From contig NZ_AP019700.1 in the NCBI RefSeq assembly GCF_006738645.1, positions 4,694,001 through 4,758,000 of the forward strand: 64,000 bases of DNA. Reading direction: 5' to 3'. Below the pieces are notes generated by a model. It was given only the letters and a program-made list of their open reading frames with translations, was not told the origin of the DNA and ran no database searches. Below, in pieces: positions 17,778-26,775 of this stretch (position 1 is the stretch's first letter; each line of letters begins with the position of its first letter). The translations under genes and the position numbers were made by a program. The stretch comes from Stella humosa. GTDB taxonomy: Bacteria; Pseudomonadota; Alphaproteobacteria; ATCC43930; Allostellaceae.

Positions 17778-18656
17778 ATGGCGGTGCTGGTATTGACCGA
17801 AGGCAACGACGTCCAGGTCGGGACCGACCTGGCCGACCTGATCCAGGGCCTGGGCGGCGACGACAACCTGAACGGCGCCGGCGGCAACGACACGCTGGAC
17901 GGCGGCACCGGCAACGACGCGCTGATCGGGCTCGGCGGCGACGACCTCCTCTTCGGCAGCCAGGGGTTCGACCTGCTCTATGGGTCGGCCGGCAACGACA
18001 CCGCCTATGCCGGGCAGGGCGACGACCAGGCCTATGGCGGCAACGGCAACGACCAGATCTATGGCAATGACGGCAACGATTCGCTGCGCGGGGATGCCGG
18101 CGGCGACCTGATGAACGGCAATCGCGGCGTCGACACGGTCGAGGGCGGCGAGGGCAACGACACCATCAATGGCGGCGGCGAGAACGACCTGCTGCTGGGC
18201 CAGGGCGGCAACGACACGCTGTTCGGCGATGTCGGCAACGACACCGCCGAGGGCGGCGACGGTAGCGACGTGATCTACGGCAATACCGGCAACGACCTGC
18301 TGGTCGGCGGCACCGGCAACGACACGCTGAGCGGCGGCAAGGACGACGACATCGTGCTGGGCAATGCCGGCGCCGACGTGCTGGCGGGCGAGATCGGCAA
18401 CGACACGCTGACTGGCGGCGCCGGCGACGACATCTTCGTCTTCTCCCCCGGCGACGACCAGGACCGCGTCACCGACTTCTCGGCGGGCGAGGACCTGGTC
18501 GACCTGTCGGAGTTCGGCTTCGCCGGCTTCAACGCGCTGCTGTCGGCGGCCACGCTGACCAGCACGGCCGGGTCCATCACCGTCGACTTCGGCAGCGGCG
18601 ACGTGCTGACCGTGTCGGGCATCAACCAGTTGTCCGAGGACTACTTCATCCTCTGA
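17778..18656 (+). CDS. RTX-type calcium-binding protein, probable type I secretion substrate
   Basis: 292 residues, acidic, with no N-terminal signal peptide. Residues about 17-215 are a nearly continuous array of GGxGxDxLx nonapeptides (GGNDTLDGGTGNDALIG and similar), which fold as a Ca-binding parallel beta roll. The last 75 residues (GDDIFVFSPGDDQDRVTDFSAGEDLVDLS...) match the C-terminal secretion module of the Serralysin/hemolysin type, ending in aliphatic residues. There is no enzymatic domain: the whole protein is a beta roll plus export signal. ABC/MFP/TolC exporter genes are not in this window. GGGGAAATGCG precedes the ATG. Confidence 0.9.
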   Translation: MAVLVLTEGNDVQVGTDLADLIQGLGGDDNLNGAGGNDTLDGGTGNDALIGLGGDDLLFGSQGFDLLYGSAGNDTAYAGQGDDQAYGGNGNDQIYGNDGNDSLRGDAGGDLMNGNRGVDTVEGGEGNDTINGGGENDLLLGQGGNDTLFGDVGNDTAEGGDGSDVIYGNTGNDLLVGGTGNDTLSGGKDDDIVLGNAGADVLAGEIGNDTLTGGAGDDIFVFSPGDDQDRVTDFSAGEDLVDLSEFGFAGFNALLSAATLTSTAGSITVDFGSGDVLTVSGINQLSEDYFIL

Positions 18657-18665
18657 GCACGGTCA

Positions 18666-18690
18666 GGGCCGGGCCCGGCGGGCTCGGCCC
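18666..18690. terminator. Possible bidirectional terminator between convergent genes
   Basis: GGGCCG (18666-18671) and CGGCCC (18685-18690) flank the 12-bp palindrome GCCGGGCCCGGC (18668-18679), giving alternative GC-rich hairpins between the RTX gene and the convergent secreted-protein gene. There is no T-run, so termination is only inferred from position. Confidence 0.35.
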
Positions 18691-18702
18691 CCCTCTCGGC
18701 TG

Positions 18703-19053
18703 CTACTGCGTGCGCGAGCAGGCCGTCGCCTGGTAGGGGTTGGCCTTGTTCTCGATGTAGTACTGGTAGCCCACGCGCAGTTGAACCTGGGCCAGATTGT
18801 TGATCGAAACGGGGTTGCCGCTGCACTCGACGATCGGGTCCCCGCCGATGCGCACCCGGATCAGTCCGAACGTGGTGAAGTCCGCGCAGCGTTCCTGCCC
18901 GATCGACACATAGTCGCCAGCGCCGACCTGGACACGGAACGGGCGGAACTCCAGGTTCATGACGTCTATGCAGAGCCGGTAGGCGGCGGATGCGGACGCC
19001 GAAAACGAGCCAAGGCCGCAGACGACCGCCACCGCCAAAATCCCATGACGCAT
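18703..19053 (-). CDS. Hypothetical small secreted protein
   Basis: About 116 residues from ATG 19053: a Sec signal peptide (MRHGILAVAVVCGLGSFSASASAA) and a mature domain of about 93 residues with four cysteines (YRLCIDVMN, QERCADF, VECSGNP, ATACSRTQ), likely two disulfides. I recognise no family. An upstream ATG (19077) would add eight residues before the signal peptide. It converges with the RTX gene. Confidence 0.6.
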   Translation of the reverse strand: MRHGILAVAVVCGLGSFSASASAAYRLCIDVMNLEFRPFRVQVGAGDYVSIGQERCADFTTFGLIRVRIGGDPIVECSGNPVSINNLAQVQLRVGYQYYIENKANPYQATACSRTQ

Positions 19054-19160
19054 TGCTGCCACTCCTGTCGATCCCATGGCCGATCGGCCCGAGCTACGCC
19101 GAGCCTAGGCACAATCCGCCGCTTCCGGAAGCCCGGTTCGCCGGGCGGGGTCCGCGAAGG

Positions 19161-20687
19161 CTAGAGCAGCGTGCCCTGGACCGGGGCCGGGGGCCGGGCC
19201 GGCCCTTCGCGCTCGGCCTGGACCGCCACGTCGCCGTCGGCAAAGCGCAGGTGCAGCCGCTGGCCGGCGCGGGTTTCGCCCTTGCGGGTGACCGGGTGGC
19301 CGGCCGCGTCCTGCACCAGCACGAAGCCGCGCTCCAGCACGCGCTCGTAGGACAGGCCGTCCAGCATGCGACCGCGCAGCGCTAGGTTGTCCGCCGCGCG
19401 CGCCAGGCGCGCCGCCGCGGCCGCCCGCAACCGCTCTCCCAGGGCCACCGCGTCGCGCTCGCCGCGGCCGATCGCCTGGCGCAGGCCGCGATCGTCGAGA
19501 CGGATGGCCACGCGCTCCAGGGCCGTGCCGTGGCCGCGCACCGCGTGGGCGGCCGCCCGCGCCAGGCGGTCGCCCAGATGGGCCGTGCGCGTGGCGGCGT
19601 CGCGCACCACCTCGCGGGGGTGGCGCAGGCGGGCGGCCAGCCCGTCGAGCCGGCCGGCGCGGTCGGGCACCAGCTTGGCGGCCGCATTGGCCAACCGCTC
19701 GGTGCGATCGTCCAGGAACTGTTCCTTGGTGCGCAGCAGGGCGACCGGGTCGGGCAGGCCGCGGCTCAGCCCCTCGACCTCGGCCCGCGCATGACGCAGG
19801 CGCGCCGTCAGCGCCTGCCAGGCGCGCCCGCCGGCATCGCCGATGCGCTGGATCAGTTCGGCCCGCACCGGCACCGCCAGTTCGGCCGCCGCCGTCGGGG
19901 TGGGGGCTCGCACGTCGGACGCGAAGTCGATCAGGGTCGTGTCTGTTTCGTGCCCGACCGCCGAGATGAGGGGGATCGCCGATTCCGCGGCGGCGCGCAC
20001 CACCACTTCCTCGTTGAAGGCCCAGAGATCCTCCAGGCTGCCGCCGCCGCGGGCGACGATCAGCAGGTCGGGCCGCGGCACCCGGCCGCCTTCCGGCAGC
20101 GCGTTGAAGCCGCGGATCGCGGCCGCCACCTGGGCGGCCGCCGTCTCGCCCTGGACGGCGACGGGCCAGACCAGGACATGGCGCGGAAAGCGGTCGGCCA
20201 GCCGGTGCAGGATGTCGCGGATGACCGCCCCGGTGGGCGAGGTCACGACACCGATGACGCGTGGCAGGAAGGGCAGCCGACGCTTGCGCTCGGGGTCGAA
20301 CAGCCCCTCGGCCAGCAGCTTGCGGCGCCGATCCTCCAGCAGCTTCAGGAGCGCGCCTTCGCCCGCCAGCTCCAGCGATTCGACGACGATCTGGTACTTG
20401 GAGCGGCCGGGATAGGTGGTCAGGCGGCCGGTCGCCACGACCTCCATGCCGTCCTCCGGGCGGATCGACAGGCGCCCGGCCTGGCCGCGCCAGCACACGC
20501 CGTCGATCAGCGCATCGGCATCCTTCAGCGCGAAATAGAGATGGCCCGAGCTGTGCCGCTTGAAGCCGCTGATCTCTCCGCGGACGCGGACATAGCTGAA
20601 CTGCTCCTCGATGCTGCGCTTCAGCTGCTGCGACAGTTCGCCGACGGAGAGTTCCGGAAGGTTGCCGCGGAGGGCGTTCTCGCTCAT
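19161..20687 (-). CDS. xseA: Exodeoxyribonuclease VII large subunit
   Basis: 508 residues with an N-terminal OB-fold (ELSVGELSQQLKRSIEEQFSYVRVRGEISGFKRHSSGHLYFALKD), the catalytic domain (PRVIGVVTSPTGAVIRDILHRLADRFP, RGGGSLEDLWAFNEE, SAVGHETDTTLIDF) and a long Arg/Ala-rich coiled-coil region before the C-terminus. With XseB it degrades single-stranded DNA in repair. I chose ATG 20687 (MSENALRGN) over the ATG nine bases upstream. It is divergent from purD with about 60 bp between starts. Longer than the 450 residues of E. coli XseA, as usual in alphaproteobacteria. Confidence 0.96.
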   Translation of the reverse strand: MSENALRGNLPELSVGELSQQLKRSIEEQFSYVRVRGEISGFKRHSSGHLYFALKDADALIDGVCWRGQAGRLSIRPEDGMEVVATGRLTTYPGRSKYQIVVESLELAGEGALLKLLEDRRRKLLAEGLFDPERKRRLPFLPRVIGVVTSPTGAVIRDILHRLADRFPRHVLVWPVAVQGETAAAQVAAAIRGFNALPEGGRVPRPDLLIVARGGGSLEDLWAFNEEVVVRAAAESAIPLISAVGHETDTTLIDFASDVRAPTPTAAAELAVPVRAELIQRIGDAGGRAWQALTARLRHARAEVEGLSRGLPDPVALLRTKEQFLDDRTERLANAAAKLVPDRAGRLDGLAARLRHPREVVRDAATRTAHLGDRLARAAAHAVRGHGTALERVAIRLDDRGLRQAIGRGERDAVALGERLRAAAAARLARAADNLALRGRMLDGLSYERVLERGFVLVQDAAGHPVTRKGETRAGQRLHLRFADGDVAVQAEREGPARPPAPVQGTLL

Positions 20688-20749
20688 GCCGCCCATGCTA
20701 CAAGGGCGGCCGCCGCACTGCCACCCACGGGGAAAGGAAACGCCCAGCC

Positions 20750-22027
20750 ATGCGCCTTCTTGTCGTCGGATCGGGTGGCCGCGAGCACGCGCTGTGCTGG
20801 GCCATCGCCGCCTCGCCGCTGTGCGACGCGCTCTATTGCGCGCCCGGCAATGCCGGCATCGCCGAGGTCGCCACCTGCCTGCCGGTCGACCTGGACGACC
20901 TCGACGCCATCGTCGGCCTGGCCCGGGCCGAGCGCATCGACTTCGTCGTCGTCGGGCCGGAGGCGCCCCTGGTGGCGGGCCTGGTCGACCGGCTGGAGGC
21001 GGCCGGCATCAAGACCTTCGGCCCCAGCAAGGCGGCCGCCGCCCTGGAAGGCTCCAAGGCCTTCATGAAGGATTTCTGCGCTCGCCACGCCATCCCGACC
21101 GCCAGTTATGCGCGCTTCACCGACGCCGCGGCGGCGCGCGCCCATGTCCGCGCCACCGGCGCGCCGATCGTGGTCAAGACCGACGGGCTGGCCGCCGGCA
21201 AGGGCGTCACCGTGGCCACCACGGTCGAGGAGGCGATCGCGGCCATCGACGCCGCCATGGTGGACGGAGCCTTCGGCGCAGCCGGCAGCGAGCTGGTGAT
21301 CGAGGAGTTCATGGCGGGCGAGGAAGCCAGCTTCTTCGTCCTCTGCGACGGCCGCAACATCGTGCCGTTCGGCGGCGCCCAGGACCACAAGGCAGTGGGC
21401 GACGGCGACACCGGCCCCAACACCGGCGGCATGGGCGCCTATTCGCCGGCCCCCATCTTCGACGCCGCGGCCGAGCGCCGGGTGATGGACGAGATCGTCC
21501 GCCCGACCATCGCCGGCATGGCGGCCGAGGGCCGGCCCTTCAAGGGCGTGCTGTTCGTCGGGCTGATGATGACAGCGACGGGGCCGCGGCTGGTGGAGTT
21601 CAACGTCCGCTTCGGCGACCCGGAATGCCAGGTGCTGATGCGCCGGCTGATGTCGGACCTGGTGCCGGCGCTGCTGGCATCGGCCGACGGCGTGCTGGAT
21701 GGGTTCGACCTGCGCTGGTACGACGAAACCGCCCTGGCCGTGGTGATGGCGACGCGCGGCTACCCCGGAAAATATCCCAAGGACACGCCGATCGCCGGGC
21801 TGGACCGGGCCGCCGCAATCGAGGACGTGATCGTCTTCCACGCCGCCACCCATCGCGACGGCGACCGCATCCTGTCGAACGGCGGCCGGGTGCTGGCGGT
21901 GACCGCGATGGGTGCGACGGTGGCCGAGGCCCAGCGCCTGGCCTATGCCGGGGTCGATGCCATCGACTGGCCGGGCGGGTTCTGCCGCCGCGACATCGGC
22001 TGGCGGGCCGTTGCCCGCGAGGGCTGA
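20750..22027 (+). CDS. purD: Phosphoribosylamine-glycine ligase
   Basis: A 425-residue ATP-grasp enzyme, the second step of purine synthesis. Signature segments are MRLLVVGSGGREHALCWAI, VVGPEAPLVAGLVD, GDGDTGPNTGGMGAYSPAP and VEFNVRFGDPECQ. The length equals the family norm. AAAGGAAACGCCCAGCC precedes the ATG. Divergent from xseA and convergent with the D-2-hydroxyacid dehydrogenase gene, with stops 1 bp apart. Confidence 0.98.
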   Translation: MRLLVVGSGGREHALCWAIAASPLCDALYCAPGNAGIAEVATCLPVDLDDLDAIVGLARAERIDFVVVGPEAPLVAGLVDRLEAAGIKTFGPSKAAAALEGSKAFMKDFCARHAIPTASYARFTDAAAARAHVRATGAPIVVKTDGLAAGKGVTVATTVEEAIAAIDAAMVDGAFGAAGSELVIEEFMAGEEASFFVLCDGRNIVPFGGAQDHKAVGDGDTGPNTGGMGAYSPAPIFDAAAERRVMDEIVRPTIAGMAAEGRPFKGVLFVGLMMTATGPRLVEFNVRFGDPECQVLMRRLMSDLVPALLASADGVLDGFDLRWYDETALAVVMATRGYPGKYPKDTPIAGLDRAAAIEDVIVFHAATHRDGDRILSNGGRVLAVTAMGATVAEAQRLAYAGVDAIDWPGGFCRRDIGWRAVAREG

Positions 22028-22028
22028 G

Positions 22029-23027
22029 CTAAAGCATCGTCTCGATCACCCGGTCGGGCGGGCGGTGGCCGTCGACGAAGGTCTTCACGTTCACGATCAC
22101 CTTCTCGCCCATGGCGATGCGGCCCTCGAGCGTGGCCGAGCCCATGTGCGGCAGCAGCACGACATTGTCGAGCCGCAGCAGGCGCGGGTTGACCGCCGGC
22201 TCGTGCTCGAAGACATCGAGCCCGGCGCCGGCCAGCTCGCGCGCCGCCAGCATGCGGGCCAGGGCGGCCTCGTCGATCACCTCGCCGCGGGCGGTGTTCA
22301 CCAGGAAGGCATGCGGCTGGATCAGCTTCAGCCGGCGCGCCGACAACAGATGGTAGGTGGCGGGCGTATGCGGGCAATTGACCGACAGCACGTCCATGCG
22401 CGCCAGCATCTGGTCCAGGCTCTCCCACCAGGTCGCCTCCAGTTCGGCCTCCACCTCGGGATGGACGCGGCGGCGATTGTGGTAGTGGATCGACATGCCG
22501 AAGCCGCGCGCGCGGCGCGCCAGGGCCTGGCCGATGCGGCCCATGCCGATGATGCCAAGGCGCCGCCCGCCCAGGCGCCGGCCCAGCATGAAGGTCGGCC
22601 CCCAGCCCTGCCACTTGCCCGACCGCACCATGCGCTCGCCCTCGGTCAGGCGGCGGGCGACGGCCAGGACCAGCGCCATCGCCATGTCGGCCGTGTCCTC
22701 GGTCAGCACCCCCGGCGTGTTGGTGACGGTGATGCCGCGGGCGCGCGCCGCCTGCAGGTCGATATGGTCGACGCCGGTGCCGAACGACGCGATCAGCTTC
22801 AGGTCCGGCCCGGCGGCCGCCAGCACGCCCGCATCGATGCGGTCGGTCACGGTCGGCACCAGCACGTCGCAATGGGCCACGGCCGCGATCAGGGCGGCCT
22901 CGTCCATCGGCTGGTCGTCGATGTTCAGGCGGGCATCGAAGAGCTCCATCATCCGCGTCTCGACCATGTCGGGCAGCTTGCGGGTGACGACGACGAGGGG
23001 CTTCTTCGCGCGGGCGGACATGAACAT
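22029..23027 (-). CDS. D-2-hydroxyacid dehydrogenase (glyoxylate/hydroxypyruvate reductase type)
   Basis: 332 residues with the NAD(P)-binding GMGRIG (161-166) and the catalytic triad Arg247 (NTARGEVID), Glu276 (DVFEHEP) and His294 (LLPHMGSAT). The sequence is closest in pattern to alphaproteobacterial GyaR-like glyoxylate reductases. A second ATG six bases in (23021) has a slightly better AGAGAA ribosome binding site. It is divergent from the SH3-domain gene. Confidence 0.9.
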   Translation of the reverse strand: MFMSARAKKPLVVVTRKLPDMVETRMMELFDARLNIDDQPMDEAALIAAVAHCDVLVPTVTDRIDAGVLAAAGPDLKLIASFGTGVDHIDLQAARARGITVTNTPGVLTEDTADMAMALVLAVARRLTEGERMVRSGKWQGWGPTFMLGRRLGGRRLGIIGMGRIGQALARRARGFGMSIHYHNRRRVHPEVEAELEATWWESLDQMLARMDVLSVNCPHTPATYHLLSARRLKLIQPHAFLVNTARGEVIDEAALARMLAARELAGAGLDVFEHEPAVNPRLLRLDNVVLLPHMGSATLEGRIAMGEKVIVNVKTFVDGHRPPDRVIETML

Positions 23028-23123
23028 TCTCTATCAGGATGGCGACTGACCGACGGGGTGATCCCCAAGGGGTGGGGTATCCTTACCTTGACCCGATTCG
23101 GCAGTGGAGGCTAACGCATCACG

Positions 23124-23651
23124 ATGGTGGCTTTGGGGGTCCGCAGGCTGCGCGAAGCGGTCGGTTCGGCAGTCGTGGCGGGGATCGTCGCGGCCGTGCT
23201 GTCGTGCGCGTCGCAGCCGGCGGCGGCGGCCGAGGATACCAACCTGCCGATCCCGCGCTTCGTCACGCTGCGCTCGGAAGAGGCCAACGCCCGCACCGGC
23301 CCCGGCACGCAATACCCGATCGAGTGGCGCTTCATGCGCCGCGGCATGCCCGTCGAGATCACCGCCCAGTTCAGCCAGTGGCGCAAAATCCGCGACTGGC
23401 AGGGGGCCGAGGGCTGGGTGCACCAGAGCCTGGTGTCCGGCCGCCGCGCCATCGTCGTCACCGGCATCCCGCGCATCCTGCGCCGGCGCGCCGCCGACGA
23501 CGCCTCGCCAGTGGCCCAGGTCGAGGCCGGCGTCATCGGCCGGCTGATGGAATGCGACCCGGGCTGGTGCCGGATGGAGGTCCAGGGCTATCGCGGCTGG
23601 TTGAAGCGCACCGAGTTCTGGGGCGTCTATCCCGGCGAGAAGGTCGAGTAG
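23124..23651 (+). CDS. Periplasmic SH3-domain protein
   Basis: 175 residues with a hydrophobic N-terminal export signal (about residues 13-36 ending in SQPAAAAED) and two SH3-like modules: FVTLRSEEANARTGPGTQYPIEWRFMRRGMPVEITAQFSQWRKIRDWQGAEGWVHQSLVSGRR, and a second ending in CDPGWCRMEVQGYRGWLKRTEFWGVYPGEKVE. This is the COG3807-type family common in alphaproteobacteria, probably binding cell-wall peptides. The exact role is unknown. Confidence 0.83.
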   Translation: MVALGVRRLREAVGSAVVAGIVAAVLSCASQPAAAAEDTNLPIPRFVTLRSEEANARTGPGTQYPIEWRFMRRGMPVEITAQFSQWRKIRDWQGAEGWVHQSLVSGRRAIVVTGIPRILRRRAADDASPVAQVEAGVIGRLMECDPGWCRMEVQGYRGWLKRTEFWGVYPGEKVE

Positions 23652-23673
23652 GCACGCACGGGCGGCAGCTCTC

Positions 23674-24546
23674 CTACTCCGCCCGCAGCATCGTCCTGAC
23701 CGTATCCAGGAACGCCCGGATCACCCGCCCGTCGGCCCGCTCGCGCAGGATGACGACGTGGGCGTAGGTGAAGATCTGCGCATCGGCGATGGCGACACGG
23801 TGCAGCACCGGGTCGGGCACGAACTCCGCCGCTGACACATAGCCGATGCCGAGCCCATGGATCACCGCCTCGCGGATCGCCTCGCGGCTGCCGATCTCGA
23901 CCACGATCCTGGGTTCGACGCCGGCCGCGCGCATCGCCTCCTCGAAGGCGCGACGCGTGGTCGATCCCTTCTCGCGCACGATCATGCGCTGGCCGTGCAG
24001 GTCGGCCAGCGCGATCGCCGTGCGCGATGCGAAGGGATGGTCGGTGCGGGTGAAGACCACCACGGGGTGGCGACGATAGGGCACGGCCAGCAGGGCCGGG
24101 TCGTCGTCGATATGGGCCAGGACGGCCACGTCGGTGCGATAGTCCCGCAGGTCCTGCAGGGCCTGGGTCGAGTTGCCGATGGCGACGCTGAGCTCGATCC
24201 CGGGATAGCGCCGGCTGAAGGCCGCCAGCATCTCGGTCACGTGATAGGGGCCGACGGCGCCGACGCGGAGCTGGCCCAGCCGCAGCTCGCGCGACTGCTG
24301 GAGGAATTCCAGCGCCTCGCGCTCCTCGCTGAACATCCGCGTCGTGATCGCCAGCAAGTCGCGGCCGGTCGGCGTCAGCTCGGCCCGGCGGTTGCGGCGA
24401 TGGAATAGGCGCACGCCGAATTCCGCCTCCAGCGTGGCGATCTGCGCGGTCAGCGTCGGCTGGCTGACGCCCAGTTGCTCGGCCGCGGCCGTGAAGCCGC
24501 CCGCCCGCGCCACCGCATGGAAGGATCGCAGGCTCGTGTAACGCAT
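23674..24546 (-). CDS. LysR regulator of the phosphonate-type cluster
   Basis: A 290-residue LTTR with helix-turn-helix YTSLRSFHAVARAGGFTAAAEQLGVSQPTLTAQIATLEAEFGVRLFHR (residues about 3-52) and a CysB-like effector domain. It is divergent from the iron-ADH/phnDCE genes and a dyad (24545-24559) overlaps its own start codon, so autorepression with activation of the transporter operon is the likely mode. The inducer is presumably the imported phosphonate-like compound or a downstream aldehyde, which is inference. Confidence 0.9.
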   Translation of the reverse strand: MRYTSLRSFHAVARAGGFTAAAEQLGVSQPTLTAQIATLEAEFGVRLFHRRNRRAELTPTGRDLLAITTRMFSEEREALEFLQQSRELRLGQLRVGAVGPYHVTEMLAAFSRRYPGIELSVAIGNSTQALQDLRDYRTDVAVLAHIDDDPALLAVPYRRHPVVVFTRTDHPFASRTAIALADLHGQRMIVREKGSTTRRAFEEAMRAAGVEPRIVVEIGSREAIREAVIHGLGIGYVSAAEFVPDPVLHRVAIADAQIFTYAHVVILRERADGRVIRAFLDTVRTMLRAE

Positions 24547-24559
24547 AGGTAATTTCTAT
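24545..24559. promoter_or_regulatory. LysR-type operator dyad
   Basis: ATAG (24545-24548) and CTAT (24556-24559) with seven AT-rich bases between, which matches the T-N11-A architecture of LTTR sites. It overlaps the start codon of the LysR gene and lies about 110 bp upstream of the iron-ADH start. Confidence 0.55.
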
Positions 24560-24666
24560 GGATCATGATGGAAAAATCAATTGGCGCTGGCATGGCCGAT
24601 TGGGCGAGCCTTTTCATGCAGTGCCCGTCGATCCAAAGAAACGGGCATGCGGGTAGCGGAGGAACG

Positions 24667-25755
24667 ATGCGCTGGTCCTACCAGAACCCCGTCCGCGTCG
24701 AGTTCGGCGTGGGCACCCTCGACCGCGTGGCCCCGGCCATCGCCGGCCGCCCCTGGGCGCTCGTGACCTACGGCATGGACCTGTTCCGTGACATGGGCGC
24801 CCGCATCGCCCGCGCGGCCGGCCCGCCGGTCGTGATCATCGACGACGTAGCGGCCAATCCCGACTTCGCCGACCTGGACGGCACCTGCCGGCGGTTCTCG
24901 GCCGCGGCGGCGACCGGGGTGATCGTGGCGCTGGGCGGCGGCTCGGTGATCGATGCGGCCAAGGTGCTGGCGGCGGCCGACGGCGACTTCGCGGCCGTGC
25001 GCGACCACTTGGTGGACGGCGTGCCGCTCGACCCCGCGCGCATCCTGCCGATCCTGGCCGTGCCGACGACGGCGGGCACCGGCAGCGAGGTGACTTCGTG
25101 GGCGACGGTGTGGGATGCGGCCGGCGGCCGGAAATACTCGATCGCCCATCCCAGGCTCTATCCCGAGGCGGCCATCGTCGACCCCGCCCTGACGCTGGCC
25201 GCCCCGCGCGGGCTGACGCTCGCGACCGGGCTCGACGCGCTGTCCCACGCGCTGGAAAGCCTGTGGAACGTCAACGCCAACCCGGTCTCGGCGGAGTTCG
25301 CGATCGCGGCCGCGCGCGAGGTGCTGGCGGTCCTGCCGCGCCTGGTCGACCGGCTGGACGACATCGAGCTGCGCTCGCGCCAGTCGCATGCGGCATTGCT
25401 GGCGGGGCTCGCCTTCTCCAACACCAAGACCGCGCTGGCGCACAACATCTCCTACGACGTCACGCTGCGCCACGGCACCGCGCATGGCATCGCCTGCTCG
25501 TTCAGCCTGCCGCAGGTGATGCGCTGGGCGATCGGCCAGGACGGCGCCTGCGACGCCCGCCTGGCGGCGATCTTCGGGCCGGATCTGGCGGCCGGCGCCG
25601 ACCGGCTGGAGCGGTTCCTGGAGGATCTGGGCGTGCCGACCGATCCCGCCGCCCACGGGCTGGATGCGGGCGAATGGCACCGCCTGGTCGACAAGGCCTT
25701 CGCCGGCGAGCGCGGCCGCAACTTCATCGGGAGGCGGGCACTGGCCGCCGAATAG
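24667..25755 (+). CDS. Iron-containing alcohol dehydrogenase, phosphonate-cluster type
   Basis: 362 residues of the group III metal-dependent ADH fold. The nucleotide-binding GGGS (90-93), TAGTGSE (136-141) and the metal ligands Asp190, His194 (GLDALSHALES), His259 (LAHNISYD) and His273 (RHGTAHGIAC) are all present. ATG 24667 has a clear GGAGGAA upstream; the frame extends further but without a ribosome binding site. It lies directly upstream of phnD. Relatives beside phosphonate genes reduce phosphonoacetaldehyde or oxidise hydroxyphosphonates, so that is the leading guess for its role. No phnX, phnW or C-P lyase genes are in the window. Confidence 0.85.
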   Translation: MRWSYQNPVRVEFGVGTLDRVAPAIAGRPWALVTYGMDLFRDMGARIARAAGPPVVIIDDVAANPDFADLDGTCRRFSAAAATGVIVALGGGSVIDAAKVLAAADGDFAAVRDHLVDGVPLDPARILPILAVPTTAGTGSEVTSWATVWDAAGGRKYSIAHPRLYPEAAIVDPALTLAAPRGLTLATGLDALSHALESLWNVNANPVSAEFAIAAAREVLAVLPRLVDRLDDIELRSRQSHAALLAGLAFSNTKTALAHNISYDVTLRHGTAHGIACSFSLPQVMRWAIGQDGACDARLAAIFGPDLAAGADRLERFLEDLGVPTDPAAHGLDAGEWHRLVDKAFAGERGRNFIGRRALAAE

Positions 25756-25847
25756 CGGCCCCCTCTCCTGCAGCACGCCCGAAGACGACCCAAGCCGCCC
25801 GCAGTGGCGGCAGGCCAAAGCCATAACGACACCCAAGGGAGCGAAAC

Positions 25848-26735
25848 ATGACCAGCATCACGCGGAGAGGATTTCTCCAGGCAGGCAGCATGCTGTCGGC
25901 CGCCGCCATCCTGCCCATCGCGGCCGCGCCGGCCTTCGCCCAAATCAACGTGCTGCGCGTCGGGCTGATCCCGTCGGAGGATTCGCGCGCGATGCTGGAG
26001 GCCAGCAAGCAGTTGCTGGCCGCCATCGAGAAGAACCTCGGCATGAAGGTGCAGGGGTTCGTGGCCACCGACTACAACGGCGTCATCGAGGCGATGCGCG
26101 CGGGCCATGTCGAGGTCGCCTATCTCGGCCCCTTCTCCTACGTGCTGGGCACGACGGTGGCGGCGATCGAGGCCTTCTGCACGGCCGAGACGGCCAAGGC
26201 GGGCCGCACCTACTATCACAGCCAGATCATCACCCTGAAGGAGAGCGGCATCCAGACGCTGGCCGATCTGCGCGGCCGCACCTTCGCCTTCGTCGACCCC
26301 TCCTCCACCTCGGGCCACCTCTTCCCCAAGGCCGGGCTGATCCGCGAGGGCATCGACCCCGACCGGTTCTTCGGCCGCGTGCTCTTCACCGGCTCGCACG
26401 ACGCCAACGCGCTGGCCGTCGCCAACAAGCGGGTGGATGCGGCCACCATCGCCGACCGCATCTTCGACGCCGCCGTCGCCAAGAAGCTGATCGACCCGGA
26501 GAAGGTGCATGTCGTGTGGCGCTCGGGCCCGATCCCGGAATCGCCCACCGTCTGGCGGCGCAACCTGCCGGACGAGTTGAAGCAGCGGATCCGCAAGGCC
26601 TTCCTCGACATCCGCGACATCACCTGGGCCGACCAGGGCAAGCTCAACCGCTTCGTCGAGACCAACGACGCGGCCTACGACGTCATCCGCGAGACCGCCA
26701 AGGTGCTGAACCTCGACCTTTCGAAGATGAAGTGA
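25848..26735 (+). CDS. phnD: Phosphonate-type ABC transporter, substrate-binding protein
   Basis: 295 residues of the PhnD/SsuA-like family. The N-terminus (TRRGFLQAGSMLSAAAILPIAAAPAFA) is a twin-arginine signal peptide, so the protein is folded before export. Core features include VLRVGLIPSEDSRAMLEASKQLLAAIEKNLG, YLGPFSYVLG (oxyanion loop) and TFAFVDPSSTSGHLFPKAGL, the phosphonate/phosphite-binding motif. It is followed by phnC and phnE. The ligand could be a phosphonate, phosphite or another small oxyanion. Confidence 0.92.
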   Translation: MTSITRRGFLQAGSMLSAAAILPIAAAPAFAQINVLRVGLIPSEDSRAMLEASKQLLAAIEKNLGMKVQGFVATDYNGVIEAMRAGHVEVAYLGPFSYVLGTTVAAIEAFCTAETAKAGRTYYHSQIITLKESGIQTLADLRGRTFAFVDPSSTSGHLFPKAGLIREGIDPDRFFGRVLFTGSHDANALAVANKRVDAATIADRIFDAAVAKKLIDPEKVHVVWRSGPIPESPTVWRRNLPDELKQRIRKAFLDIRDITWADQGKLNRFVETNDAAYDVIRETAKVLNLDLSKMK

Positions 26736-26775
26736 GGCTGCGGCCTCGGAGCCGGCCGGCGCGGGAGGGCAGTCG

